From positions 1-64,000 of the forward strand of contig FUHX01000033.1 of assembly GCA_900163555.1 (NCBI GenBank): 64,000 nucleotides of DNA. The letters run 5' to 3'. The notes below the pieces were generated by a model. The model saw only the letters and a list, made by a program, of their open reading frames with translations, ran no database searches and was not told where the DNA came from. Source of the stretch: Actinomycetales bacterium JB111. GTDB lineage: Bacteria > Actinomycetota > Actinomycetes > Actinomycetales > Actinomycetaceae. A program made the translations under genes and the position numbers. Shown here piece by piece: positions 57,783-64,000 of this stretch (position 1 is its first letter; each line of letters begins with the position of its first letter).

Positions 57783-59023
57783 AGCAGCGCGCCCTGCTCG
57801 ATCAGTCGCGCCTGGGCCCAGGCCACGTCCAGGCCGCGGCCCTCGGCCGTGCCCGCGGCGGCGACGCCGGCGGCGTGACCGGTGGCGAACGAGGTGCCCA
57901 TGACGCGGACCGACGCGAAGGCGTCCGGGTCCGCGGCGGTCAGGCGCCCGCCCAGGTAGAGGCCCGGGTGCGAGGAGGAGGCGATCGCGCCGTAGCGGAT
58001 GTCGTAGTGGCCGCGGTCTGCCACGCGCTCGTAGCGCGTGACGCCGGGCTCGACGTGGATCTCCATGGGCCACCCACCCCTGCCGATGACCTGGTCCGGG
58101 TACCGGACGCCGGTCCGGACGTCGTCGGCGGTCACGGTGGCGAGCCCGGAGCCGCGGCGCGCCTCCCGGATGCCGATTTGCGGGCCGGTGCTCAGCAGGT
58201 AGGCGTCCTGCCAGCCGGGGACGCCCTCGCGCAGGGCGCGCAGGTAGTGCCAGGTCTCGGCGCGGGCCTCGACCTCGGCGCGCGTGAGGTCGCGCGGGTC
58301 GAGGACGTCGACGACCTGGTCGGCGAGCAGCAGCATGACGTCGCCGACGACCGGGGTGCGCACCGCGATGCCGTGCGTGCGGTCGATGGCCACGCCGGTG
58401 CGGGCGACGTACGCGCCGACCGCCTCCTCGAGGAGCGTGGGCGTGATCTCCGGGCCGTCGTGGCTGACCCCGCCGACCCGCATGACGAGGGTGGCCGCCT
58501 GCCGCAGGGGCACCTCCGAGATGTCGGTCGCCGCGCCGAGCTGGGCGGCGAGCATGCCGTCCCCGGAGCAGTCGACGACAACCTTTGCCACCACGCGCTC
58601 CGTCCCGCCGCGGTGGAGGAGGTCGAGCTCGAAGGGCCCCTCGGGGCCGCCGTGGGCGCCGGCGAGGGTCGTGTGCAGCAGGAGGTCGACGTCGGAGTCC
58701 CCGATCGCCTCGTCGTAGACCTGCTTCATGGTCTCCAGGTCGAGCAGGACGATCGTGTTCCCGGTCGAGGCCATCGTGTGGGTCCGGTAGAGGTCCTTCG
58801 CGGCGAGCCGGTCGAGGATGTCCTGGCCGATCCCGCGGACCACCTGGTTGCGGCTCTGGTCGAAGAACCCGCAGTGCGTGAGCACCGACGAGGCCGTGGC
58901 CGCTCCCCCGAGGAAGCCGTGCCGCTCGACGAGCAGGGTCCGCGCCCCGATCCGGGATGCGCCGATCGCGGCCGCGATCCCCGCGGCCCCACCGCCCACG
59001 ACGACGACGTCGTACGTCTCCAT
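57779..59023 (-). CDS. FAD-dependent oxidoreductase (FAD_oxidored family)
   Basis: 414 aa with an N-terminal FAD-binding Rossmann motif (VVVVGGGAAGIAAA) and ERHGFLGGAATAS, then VVDCSGDGMLAAQLGA and a C-terminal LYLGGRLTAADPDAFASVR segment typical of the FAD_oxidored (pfam12831-like) group. The substrates of most members are unknown. First gene of a five-gene operon, divergent from the LysR gene. The start is ATG 59023 with AGGAGG five bases upstream. Confidence 0.82.
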   Translation of the reverse strand: METYDVVVVGGGAAGIAAAIGASRIGARTLLVERHGFLGGAATASSVLTHCGFFDQSRNQVVRGIGQDILDRLAAKDLYRTHTMASTGNTIVLLDLETMKQVYDEAIGDSDVDLLLHTTLAGAHGGPEGPFELDLLHRGGTERVVAKVVVDCSGDGMLAAQLGAATDISEVPLRQAATLVMRVGGVSHDGPEITPTLLEEAVGAYVARTGVAIDRTHGIAVRTPVVGDVMLLLADQVVDVLDPRDLTRAEVEARAETWHYLRALREGVPGWQDAYLLSTGPQIGIREARRGSGLATVTADDVRTGVRYPDQVIGRGGWPMEIHVEPGVTRYERVADRGHYDIRYGAIASSSHPGLYLGGRLTAADPDAFASVRVMGTSFATGHAAGVAAAGTAEGRGLDVAWAQARLIEQGALL

Positions 59024-59142
59024 CCATGCCTCCTCGCACAGGGGTACTTCTCGAACTCCGCCCGTCAGCAAAGCACCATGGCACCGGCCGCGGAAGTGCC
59101 TCTTGACCGGCGCGGCATGCCTCGCGGGCATACCGTGGCGGG
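59024..59142. promoter_or_regulatory. Divergent LysR/operon promoter with candidate operator
   Basis: The 119-bp gap contains ATGCC-N5-GGCAT (59117-59131), a T-N11-A-type interrupted dyad as bound by LysR proteins, just before the regulator gene. This is a candidate autoregulatory site. Confidence 0.4.
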
Positions 59143-60027
59143 ATGGAGCTGCGTCACCTGGAGTACTTCGCGGCGTGCGCGGAGGCCGGTTCGGTCTCGC
59201 GCGCGGCCGGCCGCCTCGGCCTCACCCAGCCGTCCCTGTCGCGGCAGGTGCGGGCCCTCGAGCGGGAGCTCGGCACGCAGCTGCTCCGGCGCACGCCGCG
59301 CGGGGTGAGCCCGACCGCGGCCGGCGAGCGCCTCCTGCGCCACACGCGCCGGATCTCCGCCGACCTCGCGCGGATCCCGGAGATCCTCGCCGCCGCTGCG
59401 GCCGACCGGGAGACCGTGCGGGTCGGGATCCCGCCGAGCCTGCCGACCACCTGGTTCACGGAGGTCATGCGCGACCTGGCGACGCGCCAGCCGATGATCG
59501 ATCTCGACATCGTCGACATGTTCAGCCCCGAGCAGGACCGGGCGCTCAAGGAGGGCCGGCTCGACGTCGGGATCCTGCACCACGAGCCGGGCGACGTCGT
59601 CGCGGTCAGGGTGCTCGAGCAGCAGCTCGGACTGGCGATCCGGCCCGAGAGCGCGGGAACGGTGACGACGCTCGGGGACATGCACGGGCGCCGCGTGCTC
59701 GGCCACGAGTCGTGGGAGTACTCCGGCCAGTGGCGGGAGCTCGTGGCCGCAGCCGCGGCGGAGGGGGCTGCCGTGGACTGGCGGTTCCGGCGGATCAGCG
59801 AGCACGTCGAGCTCGTGGCGCGGGCGTCCGGCGCCGAGGCCCTGCTCGCCACGCGGGACACGGCCGCACGGTTCGTGCCCGACTGGTCATGGATCCCCGT
59901 GCGGCCCGAGGGCGCGGACAGCCTCAAGCTGACCTGCTGGGCCGCGCGCACGCGCGGGGCGAGCGAGGCAGCCATCGAGGTCATCGACGAGATCCGGGCC
60001 CACCCGTACGTCGAGCCGGAGCACTGA
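59143..60027 (+). CDS. LysR-family transcriptional regulator
   Basis: 294 aa. Winged helix-turn-helix at residues ~1-60 (MELRHLEYFAACAEAGSVSRAA, then LTQPSLSRQVRALERELG) and a co-inducer-binding domain from ~90. It is transcribed away from the FAD oxidoreductase/SDR/ABC operon, the usual position for its activator. The inducer is likely the compound imported or oxidised by that operon. Confidence 0.93.
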   Translation: MELRHLEYFAACAEAGSVSRAAGRLGLTQPSLSRQVRALERELGTQLLRRTPRGVSPTAAGERLLRHTRRISADLARIPEILAAAAADRETVRVGIPPSLPTTWFTEVMRDLATRQPMIDLDIVDMFSPEQDRALKEGRLDVGILHHEPGDVVAVRVLEQQLGLAIRPESAGTVTTLGDMHGRRVLGHESWEYSGQWRELVAAAAAEGAAVDWRFRRISEHVELVARASGAEALLATRDTAARFVPDWSWIPVRPEGADSLKLTCWAARTRGASEAAIEVIDEIRAHPYVEPEH

Positions 60028-60032
60028 GATCG

Positions 60033-60052
60033 CCGGGCGCTGAGCCGCCCGG
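60033..60052 (+). terminator. Hairpin after the LysR gene
   Basis: CCGGGCG-N6-CGCCCGG starts five bases after the stop codon, in the 117-bp gap between convergent genes. No U-run. Confidence 0.5.
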
Positions 60053-60144
60053 GCACTGGGCGGAGCGAGACTCGGGTGGACCGGGACCCTGGCCGCCCGC
60101 CAACCTGCCGGCGCGCGGCGCCGACGGCACCGCACGGGAGGCTC

Positions 60145-62208
60145 CTAGATCAGCGCCTGCGCGCGGGAGAACTCCTGGCGGCGCGGGCCGACCGGGGCGT
60201 GGAGGACCGAGCGACCCCTGATCGGTTCGGCGAGCGCCCGGCTCAGCTCGTCCAGCGTCGTCACCCTCCGGTACGCCGCGCCGTAGCCGGCGGCGAGCGC
60301 CGCGATGTCGGCGCGCTGGGGGGTCGTGAACAGCCGGGCGAAGCCCGCCGGGTTCGCCTCCTCATGGCCGAGCAGGGCGAAGATCGCCCCGCCGGCGTCA
60401 TCGGCGACGACCACCTGCACGTCGACCTCGTCCTCCAGCTCCCCGAGCAGAAGCCCCCCGACGTCGTGCAGGAACGTGAGGTCCCCGACCAGGGCGCGCA
60501 CGGCGCGGCCGCTGCCGCGCGAGAGCCCGACGGCGGTCGAGATCGTGCCGTCGATGCCGGCCAGGCCGCGGTTCGACAGGACCTCCGGCAGCGGGTCGCG
60601 CCACGGCTGGCCGACGAGGTCGACGTCGCGCACCATCCGCGAGGCGCCGAGCAGGAGGGGGCCGGACGCCCGCGCCGCGCCCGCGACGAGCGCGGCCATG
60701 CCGAGGGCGTCGACCGTCTCGAGGTCCCGCGGGCCGGCCGCGGGGTGCGCGAGCCGGGCGACGACGGACCGGCCGGCCTCCAGCCACAGGTCGAGCCAGG
60801 CGTCGTCGCGGCCGCGGCCGTCACCGTGGCCGTCACCGTGCTCGCCCACGCGCACGTCCGGGGCGACGATGCGGGCCGAGCCGGCGGCATCGGGCCAGCG
60901 CCCGGTCGGCGCGCACACGACGACGTCGACGTCCTCCCGGGCGAGCAGCCTGCTGACGGCGCGCGAGAGCGTGGGGTGACCGAGGACGACGACACGCTCG
61001 ATGCGGCCGCCGAGCGGCGGCAGGTCGAGCAGCTCGCGGTAGGCGGGCACGGCGCAGCGGCCGCCCCGTGCCGACGACGACGGTTCCGCCAGCAGCGGCC
61101 AGGACCCGGCCTCGGCCAGGCGGCGGGCGGCCGGGCCCGCGCCGTCGCCGGCGATGACGACCGTGCGCGGACCGCGCTCGATCTCGTAGGTCGTCGCCGG
61201 GCCGCGCGACTGCACGACCTGCTCGGTGACCGGGAGCGGGCCGGGCACCCACGGGCGGCCCGGGGCCAGTGGCTCGCGGAAGCCGAGGTTGAGCTGGACC
61301 GGGCCGGGGTCCGCGGTGCGCTCGCCGGTGGCGGCGGCCACGGCGCGGCGCACGTGCTGGGCGATCGAGCGACCCGCGGGCCCTCCCGCGGGGGCGTCGA
61401 CGGCGTGCCGGAGGGCGGGGCCGAAGATCCCGACCTGCTGGGTGGTCTGGTTCGCGCCAGTCCCGCGCAGCTCGTGGGGGCGGTCGGCGGTGAGCAGGAC
61501 GAGGGGGATGCCCGCGGCGTCGGCCTCGAGGACCGCCGGGTGGAGGTTGGCGACGGCCGTGCCGGACGTCGTCACGATCGCCACGGGCCTGCGGGAGGCG
61601 GCCGGCGGCGGTGCGAGGGCAGCGGCGCCCAGTGCGGACGGGGTGGTCGGGTTGCTCGGGCCTGCCGAGGTGGCCGGGAGCCGGGTGGCCGGGACGGCCG
61701 GGCCGGCGGGGAGTGCCGCGGCTCCGGCCGCCGCGGCCGTGCCGGGCGGCGCGGGCTCCGCCTGCGCGATCTCGCCGGCCCGGGACAGGCCGAGCGCGAC
61801 GAAGCCGGCGACCCGCTCGTCGATGCGCACCGTGATGCGCAGCCAGCCGGCGCCCTCGGCGCTGTGCAGGGCGTGGGCGAGCGGCGCGGACCGGGAGCCC
61901 GGGGCGAGGACGACGTCCCGCACGCCGGACTCGACGAGCGCCCGCACGACGTCCCGGGCAACGAGGTGATCCTGCGTCTCGCGCGGCTGCTCGACGGCGT
62001 GCGACTGATCGGCCTGTCGACCGTGGCCCGTCTCCGCCGACCGGTCGCGCACAGTCTCGGCCGACCGCTCACGCTCGGTCCCGCTGCGTTCCTCCGTCGG
62101 CGCCTGCGCGGACGCCTCAGTGGGCGGGCCGCCGGACGCGACGGCCCGCCCACGGCCGGTGTCGGCCGCGGTCTCACCCTCGCTGTGCGAGGTGTCGGTC
62201 CCGGTCAC
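60145..62208 (-). CDS. menD: SEPHCHC synthase MenD with low-complexity extension and insertion
   Basis: A thiamine-diphosphate enzyme joining isochorismate and 2-oxoglutarate. Conserved blocks: DVVLAPGSRSAPLAHAL, VTTSGTAVANLHPAVLEAD, TADRPHELRGTGANQT and the C-terminal GDLTFLHDVGGLL. Compared with typical MenD (~550 aa) it is 687 aa. An 80-residue hydrophilic extension precedes the first conserved block, and about 60 residues of Ala/Pro/Gly-rich sequence (~145-206) interrupt the first ThDP domain. The GTG start at 62208 overlaps the menC stop. A later start would remove the extension but not the insertion. Confidence 0.92.
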   Translation of the reverse strand: MTGTDTSHSEGETAADTGRGRAVASGGPPTEASAQAPTEERSGTERERSAETVRDRSAETGHGRQADQSHAVEQPRETQDHLVARDVVRALVESGVRDVVLAPGSRSAPLAHALHSAEGAGWLRITVRIDERVAGFVALGLSRAGEIAQAEPAPPGTAAAAGAAALPAGPAVPATRLPATSAGPSNPTTPSALGAAALAPPPAASRRPVAIVTTSGTAVANLHPAVLEADAAGIPLVLLTADRPHELRGTGANQTTQQVGIFGPALRHAVDAPAGGPAGRSIAQHVRRAVAAATGERTADPGPVQLNLGFREPLAPGRPWVPGPLPVTEQVVQSRGPATTYEIERGPRTVVIAGDGAGPAARRLAEAGSWPLLAEPSSSARGGRCAVPAYRELLDLPPLGGRIERVVVLGHPTLSRAVSRLLAREDVDVVVCAPTGRWPDAAGSARIVAPDVRVGEHGDGHGDGRGRDDAWLDLWLEAGRSVVARLAHPAAGPRDLETVDALGMAALVAGAARASGPLLLGASRMVRDVDLVGQPWRDPLPEVLSNRGLAGIDGTISTAVGLSRGSGRAVRALVGDLTFLHDVGGLLLGELEDEVDVQVVVADDAGGAIFALLGHEEANPAGFARLFTTPQRADIAALAAGYGAAYRRVTTLDELSRALAEPIRGRSVLHAPVGPRRQEFSRAQALI

Positions 62209-63224
62209 TGTGCCCCCGTCGCGATCGGTCGGTCCCCCGCGATGGAGCCCGCGAGCGCCGAGACCCGGTCCAGGCGGGCGATCCAGGTGGCGGCGACGTC
62301 GTCGGGCGCGGGCGTGACGGCGTCGGGGGTGATCGGACGGACCTCGAGGTGCCCGTCCACGGGCAGCAGCGGGGCGGACGTGACGTCCGTCCGCAGGAGG
62401 TGGGAGGTGGCAAGGCCGGCGGCGAGCGGCGCCCCGCGGAACGTGCCCTCCGGGAGGGCGGCGGCGAGCGCCACCCCGGCAGCGATCCCGACCGACGACT
62501 CGAGCGCCGAGGAGACGACGACCGGCAGGCCGGCGCGCTCGGCGAACTCCAGGCACGCCCGCACGCCGCCGAGGGGCTGCACCTTGAGCACGAGCAGGTC
62601 GGCGGCCTCCATCCGGGCCACGCGCAGGGGGTCCTCGGCGCGGCGCACGGACTCGTCGGCGGCGATCGGGACGTCGACGCTGCGCCGGAGTGCCGCGAGG
62701 TCCTCGACCGTGGGCACGGGCTGCTCGGCGTACTGCAGGCCGCCGGCGGCGCGGTCGAGCACGGCGAGCCGGTCGCGGGCGGTCTCCAGGTCCCACGCAC
62801 CGTTGGCGTCGATGCGGACGTGGCCGTCGGGGCCGAGCGCCTCCCGCACGGCGGCGACCCGCGCGATCTCCTCGTCCACGGACTGGCCGGGCTCCGCGAC
62901 CTTGACCTTCGCCGTCGTGCATCCGCCGGAGGCGCGGACCATCTCGGCGGCCCGGTCCGGGCCGACGGCGGGGATGGTGACATTGACGGGTACCCGGTCG
63001 CGCAGGGGCGCGGGGAAGCCCACGTCGGCCGCCTCGCGGGCGGCGCGCAGCCAGCTGACGGAGGCCGCGTCGTCGTAGTCCGCGAAGGGCGAGAACTCGC
63101 CCCAGCCGGCCTCGCCGCGGATGAGGACGCCGTCGCGGGTGGTCAGCGAACGGAATCGGGTCGTCAGCGCCGAGGCGTAGACGACGGGTCCCCCGTGGGG
63201 CGCGGTCGGATCGGCTACGGGCAC
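62205..63224 (-). CDS. menC: o-Succinylbenzoate synthase
   Basis: An enolase-superfamily dehydratase making o-succinylbenzoate. Catalytic Lys pair K106-V-K108, metal ligands D139 (DANGAW), E167 (EQP) and D190 (ADES), and second catalytic Lys K214 are all visible. 339 aa. Starts with GTG and is coupled to menD downstream by GTGA. Divergent from menB. Confidence 0.94.
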   Translation of the reverse strand: MPVADPTAPHGGPVVYASALTTRFRSLTTRDGVLIRGEAGWGEFSPFADYDDAASVSWLRAAREAADVGFPAPLRDRVPVNVTIPAVGPDRAAEMVRASGGCTTAKVKVAEPGQSVDEEIARVAAVREALGPDGHVRIDANGAWDLETARDRLAVLDRAAGGLQYAEQPVPTVEDLAALRRSVDVPIAADESVRRAEDPLRVARMEAADLLVLKVQPLGGVRACLEFAERAGLPVVVSSALESSVGIAAGVALAAALPEGTFRGAPLAAGLATSHLLRTDVTSAPLLPVDGHLEVRPITPDAVTPAPDDVAATWIARLDRVSALAGSIAGDRPIATGAQ

Positions 63225-63314
63225 GCCTCAAGCGTAACCGCGCGGGACCGCCGAACCGTCGCGCACCCGTCGCCTCCCGCGGGCTACGTTGGGTCGGTGA
63301 GTGAGAGACGAGAC
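63225..63314. promoter_or_regulatory. Divergent menC/menB promoter region
   Basis: A gap of about 90 bp between divergent menaquinone genes should hold both promoters. No clear -10/-35 pair was identified. Confidence 0.4.
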
Positions 63315-64000
63315 GTGTCCGAGACGTTCGACCCGACCCGGTGGCGGGAGGTCGAGGGCTGGGGCGGCACCGACATCACCTACCACCGCGGCGTGGATCG
63401 GACGGGCGACGTCGAGCGCGACCTGCCGGTCGTGCGCATCGCGTTCGACCGCCCCGAGATCCGCAACGCGTTCCGGCCGAAGACGGTCGACGAGCTCTAC
63501 CGGGCGCTGGACCACGCGCGGCTGACGACCGACGTCGGGACCGTGATCCTCACGGGGAACGGGCCGTCCGCGAGGGACGGCGGCTGGGCGTTCTGCTCCG
63601 GCGGCGACCAGCGCGTGCGCGGGGCGGACGGCTACCGGTACGAGACCGACGACGCCGACCCCGACGCGGGTGTCGCCGAGCGGCGCGAGCAGGTGGACCC
63701 GAGGCGGGCGGGCCGGCTGCACATCCTCGAGGTGCAGCGCCTGATCCGGACGATGCCGAAGGTCGTCGTCGCCGTCATCCCCGGCTGGGCGGCCGGGGGC
63801 GGGCACTCCCTCATCATGGTGTGCGACCTCGCGATCGCCTCCACCGAGCACGCGCGGTTCATGCAGACCGACGCCAACGTCGGCAGCTTCGACGCCGGCT
63901 ACGGCTCCACGCTGCTGGCGCGGCAGGCCGGGGACAAGCGGGCGCGGGAGATCTTCTTCCTCGCGCGGGAGTACTCGGCCGCGGACGCCGAGCGGTGGAA
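63315..64000 (+). CDS. menB: 1,4-Dihydroxy-2-naphthoyl-CoA synthase, 5' part
   Basis: A crotonase-family enzyme closing the naphthoquinone ring. The visible ~228 residues contain ITYHRGVDRTGDV, VRIAFDRPEIRNAFRPKTVDELYRALDHAR (shortened), WAFCSGGDQRVRG, the oxyanion-hole region PGWAAGGGHSL and FMQTDANVGSFDAGYGS. The gene runs off the right edge. The start is taken as GTG 63315, giving VSETFDPTRW as in homologues; an in-frame GTG at 63297 would add six residues. A ~15-residue Asp/Arg-rich insertion follows YRYETDD. Confidence 0.92.
   Translation, partial: MSETFDPTRWREVEGWGGTDITYHRGVDRTGDVERDLPVVRIAFDRPEIRNAFRPKTVDELYRALDHARLTTDVGTVILTGNGPSARDGGWAFCSGGDQRVRGADGYRYETDDADPDAGVAERREQVDPRRAGRLHILEVQRLIRTMPKVVVAVIPGWAAGGGHSLIMVCDLAIASTEHARFMQTDANVGSFDAGYGSTLLARQAGDKRAREIFFLAREYSAADAERW

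Noticed and set aside
60076-63078. A 1000-codon plus-strand frame opposite menD and menC
   Set aside because: Antisense shadow without any recognisable domain; menD and menC are complete on the minus strand.

Overview
The window is very GC-rich (mostly above 70% by eye), has many GTG starts, and genes that overlap by GTGA or ATGA. Together with a type VII secretion locus, a 14-gene complex I operon, menaquinone biosynthesis genes and an actinobacterial-type kdp operon, this points to a Gram-positive actinobacterium, probably of the Micrococcales type. The species cannot be named from the sequence. No tRNA, rRNA or CRISPR array was found.

Layout: (1) 1-9.6 kb is part of a type VII secretion (ESX-like) locus: the 3' end of a Pro/Gly-rich protein, an RDD-domain membrane protein, EccD, and the divergently transcribed three-ATPase motor EccC. 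(2) 9.9-12.3 kb holds a coupled mannitol 2-dehydrogenase/fructokinase pair. (3) 12.3-13.3 kb is an unusual stretch with four related palindromic repeats around a small membrane-protein gene. (4) 13.6-21.6 kb is a kdp potassium-uptake operon, from a small leader membrane peptide and kdpF through kdpABC to the sensor and regulator kdpDE. (5) 21.7-23.7 kb encodes a DUF255/YyaL-type protein. (6) About 23.7-32.3 kb is a lower-GC accessory island: an orphan nucleotidyltransferase, a broken ABC-ATPase gene, and a type I restriction-modification operon (hsdM-hsdS-hsdR) with an HTH-MNT/HEPN toxin-antitoxin pair between hsdS and hsdR, followed by an unknown gene. (7) 32.3-50.0 kb is nuoA-N on the minus strand, ending in a translationally coupled polyprenyl diphosphate synthase gene. 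(8) 50.5-54.0 kb has menJ-, menG- and menF-type genes upstream of nuo on the same strand. (9) 54.1-60.0 kb is a probable catabolic/transport operon (FAD oxidoreductase, uronate-dehydrogenase-like SDR, NitT/TauT-type ABC transporter) with a divergent LysR regulator. (10) 60.1-64 kb has menD and menC on the minus strand and the 5' part of menB on the plus strand.

The main metabolic theme is respiration. The men genes make the menaquinone ring (menF, menD, menC, menB), the polyprenyl synthase makes its tail, menG methylates the product and menJ probably reduces the side chain, while NADH dehydrogenase I reduces the finished quinone. Several otherwise normal enzymes here (NuoJ, MenD, MenF, fructokinase, the RDD protein) carry long low-complexity tails or insertions rich in Ala, Gly, Pro, Asp or Ser. 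The most unusual nucleic-acid feature is the family of four-part palindromes at 12.35-13.31 kb, with a decayed copy near 1.5 kb. A second palindrome family has copies near 1.3 kb and 50.4 kb.
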